From Pseudomonas frederiksbergensis (GTDB lineage: Bacteria > Pseudomonadota > Gammaproteobacteria > Pseudomonadales > Pseudomonadaceae): 64,000 bases of DNA. Where the stretch lies: the NCBI RefSeq assembly GCF_035751725.1, contig NZ_CP142104.1, positions 3,534,001 to 3,598,000 on the forward strand, written 5' to 3'. The position numbers were made by a program, and so were the translations under genes. Of the stretch, positions 56,206 through 64,000 are shown piece after piece; within the stretch, counting starts at the first letter, position 1, and the number at the start of each line of letters is the position of its first letter. Below the pieces are notes generated by a model that made no database searches, had not been told where the DNA came from, and saw only the letters and a program-made list of their open reading frames with translations.

Positions 56206-56598
56206 ATGATTTCACATATCTGCATCGGCGTGAACGACTTCGAACGAGCCTATCTCTTCTATCAAGAAATCACGCAAGCGCTCGGCCTTGAACTCAAATT
56301 CAAAGACCTTGAACGCCCATGGGCGGGCTGGAAACATCCTGACAATGCGCGCCCGCTTTTTGTGATTGGCAAACCGTTCGATGGCGAATCGGCGACATCA
56401 GGAAACGGACAGATGATTGCCCTGCTGGCCCCCGATCGGCAGGCCGTGCGCGACATCCATGCCCTGGCGTTGACCCTCGATGGCCGCTGCGAAGGCCCCC
56501 CGGGCCTGCGCCCCGAATATCATCCGGATTATTACGGGGCCTACTTTCGGGACCCTGAAGGCAACAAGCTCTGCGTCTGTTATCACGATCCGGAGTAA
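56206..56598 (+). CDS. VOC/glyoxalase-family protein
   Basis: 130 residues, glyoxalase-bleomycin fold: MISHICIGVNDFERAYLFYQ, GNGQMIALLAPDR, then YFRDPEGNKLCVCYHDPE. Metal ligands His and Glu at the usual positions. Substrate unknown. Its last 16 bases overlap the end of the convergent PuuD-like gene. AGGA precedes ATG 56206. Confidence 0.88.
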   Translation: MISHICIGVNDFERAYLFYQEITQALGLELKFKDLERPWAGWKHPDNARPLFVIGKPFDGESATSGNGQMIALLAPDRQAVRDIHALALTLDGRCEGPPGLRPEYHPDYYGAYFRDPEGNKLCVCYHDPE

Positions 56599-57335
56599 CC
56601 CGCCCGCGCCCGGCACGCCTCCCCAAACGCGCGGAAAATCGCCCGGTAATCCGGGTGCTCCATCACTTCCCATTCCGGATGCCATTGCACGCCCAACGCA
56701 AACGCTCGGCTGCCCTCCACCGAAAGCCCCTCCACCAAGCCATCTTCCGCCACGGCTTCGACTCGCAGGCCCTGCCCCACCCGCGCGATGCCCTGGCCGT
56801 GGACGGAATTGACTTCGATGACATCCTTGAGGCCCAGCCGTGCCAGCACACCGCCCGGGCTCACTGTCAGGGCGTGGTTACGGGCGTATTGCTCCTGCAC
56901 CGGCTCGTTGCTCGGCGGTTCGTGTTCGGCGCCGGGGCCGTCGAGTTGTTGATGGAGCGTGCCGCCGAAGGCGACGTTCATTTCCTGGAAGCCGCGACAG
57001 ATGCCCAACACCGGAAGGCCGGCCTCGACCGCGGTGCGCCAGAGCGCCAGCGCCAGGTTGTCCCGGGCCGGGTCGTGCTCGGTGCCCGGCGGGCTGGGTG
57101 GGCCACCGTAGTGATGGGGCTCGATATTGGACGGCGATCCAGTGAACAGCAGGCCGTCGAGGCCGGCGATGATCCGGGCCGGATCCATCAGCGCCGGGAA
57201 TACCGGCACGATCACCGGTAGCGCCTCGGCGGCGGTGGCGACGGCCTGGGCGTATTTGTCGTTGCTGAGCTGGACAGTGTGCGGACCGATTTTGCCTGAG
57301 CAGGCGATGATTCCGATCATGGGTGGACGAGACAT
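56583..57335 (-). CDS. gamma-glutamyl-gamma-aminobutyrate hydrolase-type class-I amidotransferase
   Basis: 250 residues, class-I glutamine-amidotransferase fold: nucleophile Cys in LGICRGFQEMNVAFGG, catalytic His-Glu in GVQWHPEWE. PuuD-type enzymes release GABA from gamma-glutamyl-GABA in polyamine catabolism; the neighbours give no pathway support. GGGGAA precedes ATG 57335. Confidence 0.9.
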   Translation of the reverse strand: MSRPPMIGIIACSGKIGPHTVQLSNDKYAQAVATAAEALPVIVPVFPALMDPARIIAGLDGLLFTGSPSNIEPHHYGGPPSPPGTEHDPARDNLALALWRTAVEAGLPVLGICRGFQEMNVAFGGTLHQQLDGPGAEHEPPSNEPVQEQYARNHALTVSPGGVLARLGLKDVIEVNSVHGQGIARVGQGLRVEAVAEDGLVEGLSVEGSRAFALGVQWHPEWEVMEHPDYRAIFRAFGEACRARAGYSGS

Positions 57336-57482
57336 AGGGTTCCCCGGTAGCTCACATGCTTATGGATCGGATTGCGGCGCGGGTCCGGTTGTTCAAATTT
57401 GATGACGGACCGTGGGCGTTACCTGAACGAAGCCATCGACGCAGCGGTCGGAACTGCAAACCACGGCAAAGAACCCTCACCC

Positions 57483-59249
57483 ATGCCCTCACGATCCGCT
57501 GCCCTCGTCACCCTGTTCGCGTTGTCTGCCTGCACGATGGCAATGGCCCAAGAGCCGTTGCGCCTCGAAAGCCTGAAGCGCTGCGGTGACCTGCTCGAAA
57601 TCGAGCATCAGCAGTGGTGCCTGACCGTGCGAGGGCTGGGCGAGGCAACGCCGCAACTGACGCTGGGTGAACAAGCGATTCCCGCTGACAGGGTCGAGCG
57701 TGACGGGCAACAGCTGCGTCTGCGCCTGGACAGGGCCGATTACCAAAGCGGTCCGCTCTGGTTGGAGGACGGCCCGCGTGCCAGCAATGCCGTCTGGTTG
57801 ACCCTGCGCAGCAGTCACGTTGTCGCGGCCGGGCCGAATGAGGTGGCGAAGAACATGGACGGCCTGACCACGTATGTGGATCTGGTCAGCGTGTTGATCG
57901 AGGAAAGCCACGATGGCCGCCAGGAGGCCGAGCGGCTCGCCGGCAAGTACGGCGCCAAGGTAGTCGGCAGCATTGCGCCGCTCAATGTGTATCAGCTGCG
58001 CCTGCCGGCCAAGGACCTGGTGCAGCGCGACGCATTGGTGCTGCGCCTGGGCGGCGAGACCAGCGTCGATGCCGTAGTGATCGAAGAATCCGGGGCTGAA
58101 GAAACCGAGCAAGCGCCCACCCAGCCGGAAGAGCCGAAGAAACCGGCCCAGGACTCGGATGAATGGGCCGCGAATCGCTTTCTCGACGCGGTGCATTACT
58201 ACCAGCGGCGCATCCCCGGACAACAGGCGCCGATCCGACCGCACCCCGTGCGCATCGGCCTCATCGAGCGTGACGTCGATTTCGACACGGCGGACTTCGC
58301 CGACTACCTGGGCCCCTGCTCGGTGCCGCGCACCTGCGTTTACGCCCGCGACGCGGATAAACCGGACAACCACGGCACGACCGTCGCGGGCATCCTCGCC
58401 GCTCGCTGGAACGACGGTGGCAACACCGGTTTGCTCCGTGGCCTGGACAAGGCCAGCGGCGGCTTCGAAGTGATCGTCGAACGCAACTCCGATGCCGGGA
58501 TCACCGCCAACATCGCGGCCTCGGTCAACCTCGTCGAGGATGGCGTGCGCGTGCTCAACTGGAGCTGGGGCATTCACCGTGTGGGGGCGAAGGATGTCAA
58601 AGGCGACGACGTGGATTCGCTGCTGCGTTCGGGCATCGCCATGAGTGGCTACGAAGAATTGTTGGAGGAGTTTTTCCTGTGGCTGCGCAAGGAGCACCCC
58701 GACGTGGTGGTAGTGAACTCAGCCGGTAACGGGTCGTCATTCTCGGGCACCGATGAATATCGCCTGCCCTCCTCGTTCGTCACCGAACAACTGCTGGTGG
58801 TCGGCGGGCACCAGCGCAGCGAACGCGCCGGCGCTGCCGTCGACGACCCGGGCTATGCGGTCAAGCGCAACTCCTCGAACATCGACATGCGCGTCGACAT
58901 CACCGCCGCCGCGTGCACCCACGCCTCCACGGTCAATGCCGGCCAGGATGGCGCGGTGCATTGCGGCACGTCCTATGCCACGCCCATGGTCACCGGCCTG
59001 CTGGCGGCGATGCTGTCGATCAATCCGCAACTTCACCCCGAGCAACTGCGCATGCTCCTGCGCCGCAGCGCCATGACCATCGGCGACAATCACGACTTCG
59101 AACAAATGGACGGCGAAGACCTCACCGCGCCCATCCTGCCGTCGGAGCGCAACTACCAGCTCAGCGACAAGGATGTGGGCCGCTCGGCACGGCTGGACAT
59201 GCAAAAGGCGTTGGATCTGTCGGTGCAGAGTCGCGATCGGGTGCGCTGA
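57483..59249 (+). CDS. S8 (subtilisin-like) serine peptidase, probable lipoprotein
   Basis: 588 residues. N-terminus MPSRSAALVTLFALSAC has a lipobox (LSAC, Cys17), so it is probably membrane anchored; alternatively cleavage after AMA. A 240-residue prodomain-like region with a Glu/Pro-rich linker precedes the catalytic domain. His297 (NHGTTVAG), Asn416 (NSAGNGSS) and Ser497 (CGTSYATP) are canonical. At the Asp box the usual I-D-S/T-G-V-D reads IERDVD: position 262 is Glu, with Asp264 nearby. ATG 57483 begins after non-coding sequence. Confidence 0.88.
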   Translation: MPSRSAALVTLFALSACTMAMAQEPLRLESLKRCGDLLEIEHQQWCLTVRGLGEATPQLTLGEQAIPADRVERDGQQLRLRLDRADYQSGPLWLEDGPRASNAVWLTLRSSHVVAAGPNEVAKNMDGLTTYVDLVSVLIEESHDGRQEAERLAGKYGAKVVGSIAPLNVYQLRLPAKDLVQRDALVLRLGGETSVDAVVIEESGAEETEQAPTQPEEPKKPAQDSDEWAANRFLDAVHYYQRRIPGQQAPIRPHPVRIGLIERDVDFDTADFADYLGPCSVPRTCVYARDADKPDNHGTTVAGILAARWNDGGNTGLLRGLDKASGGFEVIVERNSDAGITANIAASVNLVEDGVRVLNWSWGIHRVGAKDVKGDDVDSLLRSGIAMSGYEELLEEFFLWLRKEHPDVVVVNSAGNGSSFSGTDEYRLPSSFVTEQLLVVGGHQRSERAGAAVDDPGYAVKRNSSNIDMRVDITAAACTHASTVNAGQDGAVHCGTSYATPMVTGLLAAMLSINPQLHPEQLRMLLRRSAMTIGDNHDFEQMDGEDLTAPILPSERNYQLSDKDVGRSARLDMQKALDLSVQSRDRVR

Positions 59250-59336
59250 TCCCACCCTAGCCACCGCCCCCTTTCGCCCTTACGATACGTCCACCGCAGC
59301 CGCGCTTCGAAACCGTTCAAGCCGAGTAGAAAAACC

Positions 59337-59498
59337 ATGAACCGCCGTAAGAAAATAAACCAGCTACTCAAGGCCAACGCCAAGAAAGCCAGTGCCAAAC
59401 TGGCACCGAAGAGCAAGGACAGGTACATCAGCAAAGCCGACCGGTTGAAACTGGCGGCTGAAGCCGATCCAGACATCATCGCTGCCCCTGAAAACTGA
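59337..59498 (+). CDS. DUF2986-like small basic protein
   Basis: 53 residues: MNRRKKINQLLKANAKKASA then YISKADRLKLAAEAD. Matches a small Lys-rich family conserved in Pseudomonas (DUF2986 as I know it); function unknown. Too short for many gene finders. Confidence 0.75.
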   Translation: MNRRKKINQLLKANAKKASAKLAPKSKDRYISKADRLKLAAEADPDIIAAPEN

Positions 59499-59564
59499 TC
59501 GCTACCTTCGCAGGCCAACAGCGACCAGCAAGGCCTCCATCAAATGGACTTACCGGAGATACCC

Positions 59565-60311
59565 GTGCAACGTCTTTTCCTTTGCATCGCCTTCCTGGCG
59601 CTGGCCGCTTGCGCCACCCAGCAAACGCAGACAAAACCTGTCAATACGCCGACGTTCAAGTTCCGCACCGTACCGATGAGGGCCGATGGAAACCCGGTCA
59701 TCAACCCGGACGTCTTGAAAGCGATCGAGCAACTCGACATGCCCGCGCCAATCAAGACGCTGACCTACGTGGAACTGGCCGGCACCGTCAACTACCCCAA
59801 GGAAAGCAGGCCGGAACGTACCGAGTATTTTCTGTCTACCGACCCGGACACCCGCCAGTTGCGCTTCATTCACAAAAGCGAACACCTCAACGGTCGCAAG
59901 ATCACCTGGCGTGGCCTGTTGATGCTTTCTGGAGTGGAACAGGCCACGATGTCGAGAAATACCGTGGTCATCGACAGCTTGAGCTTTCGTGGCGATTGGC
60001 GACACATGCCGGTCGGCAGCCAATTGGGTTACACCCGGCAAGGCAGTAACACCAGCAACCTCATCGGTACCTTGGGCACGGAGCCGAGAGTCTTCGACTG
60101 TCGCATCGACCGCGAATTGCCGGCCAAGCAACTGAACCCGGCCCTGAGCGGCCAGGCCAAGGCCATGAGTTGCCAGGAACAGCTTCCGAGCAAGAGACTC
60201 CTTCCCGCCAATCATTATTACTATTTGGTCGACTACGGTTTCTTCTACCACGCCAGTACCGACAAGCACGACGGGATTTCCATCGACATGCATGTACAGA
60301 GCGTGAAATAA
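59565..60311 (+). CDS. putative lipoprotein of unknown function
   Basis: 248 residues. GTG start 59565 with GGAG 6 bases upstream gives a clean lipoprotein signal (MQRLFLCIAFLALAAC). The remainder is soluble with several Tyr-rich strands; no family recognised. The stop is immediately followed by the next ATG, so it is cotranslated with the following gene. Confidence 0.75.
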   Translation: MQRLFLCIAFLALAACATQQTQTKPVNTPTFKFRTVPMRADGNPVINPDVLKAIEQLDMPAPIKTLTYVELAGTVNYPKESRPERTEYFLSTDPDTRQLRFIHKSEHLNGRKITWRGLLMLSGVEQATMSRNTVVIDSLSFRGDWRHMPVGSQLGYTRQGSNTSNLIGTLGTEPRVFDCRIDRELPAKQLNPALSGQAKAMSCQEQLPSKRLLPANHYYYLVDYGFFYHASTDKHDGISIDMHVQSVK

Positions 60312-61118
60312 ATGACCCTGGACGCCATCGATCCGCTATCGCTCCAACGCATCATCAACACCCACGGCACGCTCGAAGGCGCGGCGTATTTCGATGCCGA
60401 GGAAAGCCTTGTCCACGACATATTTCCCGACCGCATCGTGTTCCAGACCAACTATCTGGACTACACCAGCTACGCAGTCGATCTGGCCGAAGGCGCAGTG
60501 CGGGTGCGCAAGACGCGGCTGGATAATTACCACCGCGGCCACAATGCCCAGGTGATCGATGACGACATGGATGAAGACGATTGGGTCGAATTGGCCAGCC
60601 ACTGGCAACGCTTGAGCCGTGACCTGGACACGGCTGGCCAAGGCCCGGGACCGGACATGGCCGATACGCTGGCGGACCTGTTCGATTGCCTGTTCGACGA
60701 GGCCCATGCGCAAGCGCTGATCGAGAACATGCCGTCCCCTACCGGTCAATGGGACTGGGCGTGGACACAGCTGCAATCGGCCCTTGCCGGGACCAATCGG
60801 CTGGCTGAGTTCGAGTGGAAGGAATGGTCGTTGTCAGGCGTCTACGCTATCAACGCCCTTGCGCCACTACAGGAGCGGGGCATTGAAATCCCCACGCCCG
60901 ACAGTGCAACCGTCGATGCAGTCAATCACGCCAACGATTGGGAACGGGCGCTGCTCCAGTATTTCAATGGGCGGCTCGAGGCCCACGATCTGAAGCTGTT
61001 GGCCATCGGCACGCATTTCGACGAGTACCAAGCGTTTGCCTGCCTGCCCATGAACGGGCTGGGCCTGGCCAATGCGCTGGAAATCATGGGCAGGCTGGGC
61101 ATCGTCCATAAATACTAA
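60312..61118 (+). CDS. hypothetical protein (DUF6630-like)
   Basis: 268 residues, acidic, soluble. The segment NRLAEFEWKEWSLSGVYAINAL and the overall size resemble the DUF6630 group, a guess. It directly abuts the lipoprotein stop. Its role is unknown. Confidence 0.65.
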   Translation: MTLDAIDPLSLQRIINTHGTLEGAAYFDAEESLVHDIFPDRIVFQTNYLDYTSYAVDLAEGAVRVRKTRLDNYHRGHNAQVIDDDMDEDDWVELASHWQRLSRDLDTAGQGPGPDMADTLADLFDCLFDEAHAQALIENMPSPTGQWDWAWTQLQSALAGTNRLAEFEWKEWSLSGVYAINALAPLQERGIEIPTPDSATVDAVNHANDWERALLQYFNGRLEAHDLKLLAIGTHFDEYQAFACLPMNGLGLANALEIMGRLGIVHKY

Positions 61119-61285
61119 GCCTCTGGTGCGGCGCAATGTCGTCGAGCTTGCAGGTATCTGAAATCCCTATAGTTGCTATCGACACCAGCGCCGTTCTCGT
61201 TGCGCTTCGCTCTCTCTAATCTGCCCACCAACGCGATCGACGACGATCTCGGCAGATCAAACCGCCCCTTATGGAGAGAGAAACG

Positions 61286-62239
61286 ATGAACACATTCAAC
61301 CGCACCCTCGCTGTGGCAACCTTGGCCCTGGCAACCCTCGGCGCCCAGGCGGCGACGCCTGTCCAGGCCGGCGCCAGTGTCTCGGCAGTCGGTAGCGTGG
61401 TGCAGTCCGCCAGCTACATCACCACCAAGGATGGCGTCCAGCTGTATTACAAGGACTGGGGCCCGCGCAACGGCCAGGTCGTCACGTTCAGCCACGGCTG
61501 GCCGCTGGACTCCGACAGCTGGGAAGGCCAGATGATGTTCCTCGCCTCCAAGGGCTACCGCGTGATCGCCCACGACCGTCGCGGTCATGGCCGCTCCAGC
61601 CAACCGTGGGAAGGCAACGACATGGATCACTACGCCGATGACCTGGCGGCAGTCATCGAAGCACTGAACCTGAAGGACGTGACCCTGGTCGGCTTCTCGA
61701 CGGGAGGCGGCGAAGTGGCTCGATATATCGGTCGCCATGGCACCGCCCGGGTGAAGAAAGCCGTGCTGGTGTCCTCGGTTCCACCGTTGATGCTCAAGAC
61801 CGACAGCAACCCCGGCGGCCTGCCGCTGGAAGTGTTCGACGGCTTGCGCAAGGCGTCCCTGGAAAACCGTTCGCAGCTGTACCTGGACATCGCATCCGGC
61901 CCGTTCTATGGCTACAACCGCAAAGGCGCCAAGCCATCCCAAGGCCTGATCCAATCGTTCTGGGTGCAAGGCATGCAGGGCGGCAGCAAGAACACCTACG
62001 ACTCGATCGCAGCGTTCTCGGCAACCGACTTCCGCGGCGATCTGAAGAAATTCGACGTGCCGACGCTGGTGATCCACGGTGACGACGACCAGATCGTGCC
62101 GATCGATGCCGCAGGCCGCGCCTCGGCAGCGCTGATCAAGGGCGCTCGGCTGATCGTCTACCCCGGCGCGCCGCACGGGCTGACCGAGACCCACAAGGAT
62201 CGTCTCAACCAGGACCTGCTGATGTTCCTCAAGGAATAA
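61286..62239 (+). CDS. secreted alpha/beta hydrolase, non-heme chloroperoxidase-like
   Basis: 317 residues with a signal peptide ([22 protein letters not shown]). The catalytic triad: Ser in [10 protein letters not shown], Asp in HGDDDQIVP, His in APHGLTETH; the oxyanion segment [14 protein letters not shown] is that of cofactor-free haloperoxidases/perhydrolases. Whether it acts as esterase or perhydrolase is open. An upstream GGAGAG precedes ATG 61286; the gap 61119-61285 shows nothing else. Confidence 0.9.
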   Translation: MNTFNRTLAVATLALATLGAQAATPVQAGASVSAVGSVVQSASYITTKDGVQLYYKDWGPRNGQVVTFSHGWPLDSDSWEGQMMFLASKGYRVIAHDRRGHGRSSQPWEGNDMDHYADDLAAVIEALNLKDVTLVGFSTGGGEVARYIGRHGTARVKKAVLVSSVPPLMLKTDSNPGGLPLEVFDGLRKASLENRSQLYLDIASGPFYGYNRKGAKPSQGLIQSFWVQGMQGGSKNTYDSIAAFSATDFRGDLKKFDVPTLVIHGDDDQIVPIDAAGRASAALIKGARLIVYPGAPHGLTETHKDRLNQDLLMFLKE

Positions 62240-62254
62240 CCACAGGCTTTTCGC

Positions 62255-62662
62255 TCAAGGCCCTTCGTCGGAAGGGCTTTCGCGTTGCAGCGCAGATTCC
62301 ACCGCCGCCTTATCGATCACCGACCACACCCGAACGATCTTGCCTTGCTCGAAGGCATAAAACACGTTCTCGGAAAATCGAATCCGTCGGCCGTGGGTCG
62401 CCAGCCCGAGAAAACGTCCTCGCGGCGAGCAATCGAACAGCAACCGACTCGCGACATTCGGCGGCTCGACCACCAGCAGATCGATGTTGAAACGCAAGTC
62501 GGCGATGGTGCTCACGTCGTCTTCCAACATTGCCCGATAACCCGCCAGGCCCACCGGCTTGCCGTTGTAGTGCACGTTGTCGTCGACGAACCTGCCCAAG
62601 TCCTGCCAGCGGCGATCATTCAGGCAGGCGATGTAATTGCGATATTGCTCAGCCAAATCCAT
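62255..62662 (-). CDS. SnoaL-like protein (NTF2 fold)
   Basis: 135 residues: MDLAEQYRNYIACLNDRRWQDLGRFVDDNV, FYAFEQGKIVRVWSVID, an ester-cyclase/polyketide-cyclase-like NTF2 fold. Its last codons lie in the terminator hairpin 62257-62280. Start ATG 62662 has GGAGG upstream; a GTG at 62689 overlaps the HlyD stop. Probably cotranscribed with the efflux genes. Confidence 0.8.
   Translation of the reverse strand: MDLAEQYRNYIACLNDRRWQDLGRFVDDNVHYNGKPVGLAGYRAMLEDDVSTIADLRFNIDLLVVEPPNVASRLLFDCSPRGRFLGLATHGRRIRFSENVFYAFEQGKIVRVWSVIDKAAVESALQRESPSDEGP
62257..62280. terminator. hairpin shared by the end of two convergent genes
   Basis: AAGGCCCTTC / GAAGGGCTTT with a 4-base GTCG loop. It lies 18 bases after the chloroperoxidase-like stop and contains the last codons of the SnoaL-like gene, so it can end transcription on either side. 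Confidence 0.6.
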
Positions 62663-62685
62663 GTCCAGTCCCTCCGTTCTCTCAG

Positions 62686-63828
62686 TCACTGCGATTGCCC
62701 GTGCTCACCCGCCGTATCGATACTCACCACCACCGACATCCCCGGCCGCAGGCGTTCGCTCTCCGGTTGGCCGGGATCGACCGTGATGCGAACCGGCACG
62801 CGCTGGGCGATCTTGACGAAGTTGCCCGTGGCGTTGTCGGCCTGCAACAGGCTGAACTCGGAACCGGTGGCCGGGGAAATCCGCTCGACATGTCCCAGGA
62901 ACCGGCGATGGCCGAGGGCATCCACGGTGAAGCTCGCCGGCTGGCCGACACGCACCTTGTCCATCTGGGTTTCCTTGAGGTTGGCGATCACCCATTTCTG
63001 GTCCGGAACCAGCGCCATCAACTGCGCACCGGAGTTGACGTAGGCCCCGAGGCGCACGCCGATCTGCCCCAACTGACCGTCCCGTGGCGCCACGACGCGG
63101 GTGTTGGACAAGTCGATACGCGCCAGTTGCACCGCCGCCTCGGCATTGGCGACGGCGGCTTCGAGCGAGCCGCGATTGACCACCACCGTTTGCAGATCCT
63201 GGCGGGCAATCTCCAGGCTGGCCCGAGCCTGCGCCACGGCCGCGTTGGTTTGCGCGCTGGCCGCACGGCTCAGGTCCAGTTCACGCTGGGACACCGAACC
63301 GTCCTTGATCAGCGCTTCGTTGCGGCGCAGGTCGGCGGCGCTTTTGCGGGCCTGGGCCTGGCTGTCGGCCAGCGCGGCCTGGCGCAGCGTGATGGTGGCC
63401 TCGGCGCTGTTGCGCTGCTGCACGACGTTGGCGAGGGCCGCTTGCTGCACGGCCAGTTGCGCCAGCGCCTGGTCGAGCCGTTGCCGATAGATGCGATCGT
63501 CGAGGCGCACCAACAGATCGCCGGCCTTTACGAACTGGAAATCCTGCACCGGCACCTCGTGCACGTAACCGCTCAGCTGCGGCCCGATAATCGTAACCTG
63601 CCCGCGCACCAAGGCATTCTCGGTGGTTTCCACGGCGCTGCTGAACGGCGGCAGTTGCCAGGCATAAAGCACCACCAGCACGCCGACAATCGCCACGGCC
63701 GCGAACCCCATGGACGAAAGAATCCGCACGCGCAGGGAACGCGGCTTCGTCGCCGGACCGGCGGGAGGCGCCTGGTCCTCAGGCGTGTCGGCGATGGCGT
63801 TGGTGGTCGTGCTGGTCGGTTCGCTCAT
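62686..63828 (-). CDS. HlyD/EmrA-type membrane fusion protein of an efflux system
   Basis: About 380 residues. Single N-terminal membrane helix (SSMGFAAVAIVGVLVVLYAW), biotinyl-lipoyl-like halves (AVETTENALVRGQVTIIGPQLSGYV and RVVAPRDGQLGQIGVRLGAYV) flanking a long coiled coil rich in Ala/Gln/Glu. It bridges an MFS pump to the outer membrane. The ATG overlaps the upstream MFS stop by 4 bases. Confidence 0.93.
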   Translation of the reverse strand: MSEPTSTTTNAIADTPEDQAPPAGPATKPRSLRVRILSSMGFAAVAIVGVLVVLYAWQLPPFSSAVETTENALVRGQVTIIGPQLSGYVHEVPVQDFQFVKAGDLLVRLDDRIYRQRLDQALAQLAVQQAALANVVQQRNSAEATITLRQAALADSQAQARKSAADLRRNEALIKDGSVSQRELDLSRAASAQTNAAVAQARASLEIARQDLQTVVVNRGSLEAAVANAEAAVQLARIDLSNTRVVAPRDGQLGQIGVRLGAYVNSGAQLMALVPDQKWVIANLKETQMDKVRVGQPASFTVDALGHRRFLGHVERISPATGSEFSLLQADNATGNFVKIAQRVPVRITVDPGQPESERLRPGMSVVVSIDTAGEHGQSQ

Positions 63829-64000
63829 GAAGAAGTGGCACCGCTGGGTTGTGTCGAAGGGCCAGGCGCTGTGGCGACGGGCTGGGTGGTGCTCATCAGC
63901 CACAGGGCACGAATGGAGATCCAGATCATGGTCAACACGGCGATCACCGCGATCAACATGAACACATCGTTATAAGCCAGGACGTTGGCTTCGCGAGTGG
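63825..64000 (-). CDS. EmrB-type (DHA2) MFS efflux transporter, C-terminal end only
   Basis: The frame runs off the window and ends at TGA 63825-63827. It reads TREANVLAYNDVFMLIAVIA, then VLTMIWISIRALWLM and a Ser/Pro/Thr-rich tail. The last helix and position before an EmrA-like gene identify it as the pump partner. Confidence 0.75.
   Translation of the reverse strand, partial: TREANVLAYNDVFMLIAVIAVLTMIWISIRALWLMSTTQPVATAPGPSTQPSGATSS

Noticed and set aside
57489..58697. 402-codon minus-strand frame within the subtilase gene
   Set aside because: Shadow frame; the plus strand has the His, Asn and Ser boxes.

Overview
The window reads as chromosomal DNA of a fluorescent-group Pseudomonas. 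It is GC-rich and densely coded. It carries the Pseudomonas cluster gacA-uvrC-pgsA-tRNA-Gly, a hydroxybutyrate locus built like the HbcR/RpoN locus of P. aeruginosa, and scattered REP-type palindromes with the core GTGGCGAGGG. Most of it is ordinary core and accessory metabolism. I see no prophage, insertion sequence or CRISPR array.

Layout. 1-1.3 kb: the 3' end of an alpha/beta hydrolase, a poorly coding stretch, and tRNA-Gly(GCC). 1.4-5.8 kb: pgsA, uvrC, gacA, a GNAT acetyltransferase and a nitrilase-fold amidase, all on the minus strand. 5.9-7.5 kb: a class-I DAHP synthase behind an aromatic-rich leader peptide, an intrinsic terminator and a second aromatic-rich small ORF. 7.5-10.2 kb: a protein of three internal repeats, a lipase-like protein lacking its nucleophile serine, and a parvulin. 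10.3-15.9 kb: a yejABEF-type peptide importer, then a soluble PAS-PAS chemotaxis-type receptor. 17.3-23.7 kb: a Trp-rich small protein between two TGTACA-N12-TGTACA sites, then the sigma-54 activator, a consensus -24/-12 promoter, and GntP permease, 3-hydroxybutyrate dehydrogenase and acetoacetyl-CoA synthetase. 23.7-27.8 kb: a PilU-like ATPase, a hybrid histidine kinase and a second parvulin.

27.9-34.4 kb is an eight-gene minus-strand run: polar amino-acid ABC transporter, RidA, IclR regulator, a fold-III PLP amino-acid deaminase/aldolase and KDG kinase. 34.7-41.5 kb holds a thioredoxin-like protein, a second fold-III PLP enzyme with its own RidA and LysR regulator, a GFA protein, another LysR with a third Rid protein, a PhnB-like protein and a divergent Nramp-family transporter. 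41.6-49.2 kb: MlaA with a small overlapping gene, a two-component system, a KefF/KefC-like pair, a GlxA-type AraC regulator and a metallo-beta-lactamase-fold protein. 49.2-53 kb: a glycosyltransferase and a TonB siderophore receptor.

53.1-56.2 kb is the most eroded stretch. It contains a frameshifted S-type bacteriocin remnant, a membrane protein of unknown function, a nucleotidyltransferase, and a HIT-family gene that has lost its catalytic core. 56.2-64 kb: a glyoxalase-fold protein, a glutamine-amidotransferase-like hydrolase, a subtilase with an altered Asp box, small lipoproteins and unknowns, a secreted chloroperoxidase-like hydrolase, and an EmrAB-type efflux pair cut by the window end.

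The most interesting items are the two aromatic leader ORFs around a terminator before DAHP synthase, the paired TGTACA-N12-TGTACA sites, the Ser-to-Gly lipase, and two independent fold-III PLP enzyme plus RidA modules. All calls come from reading the sequence; no database search was run.
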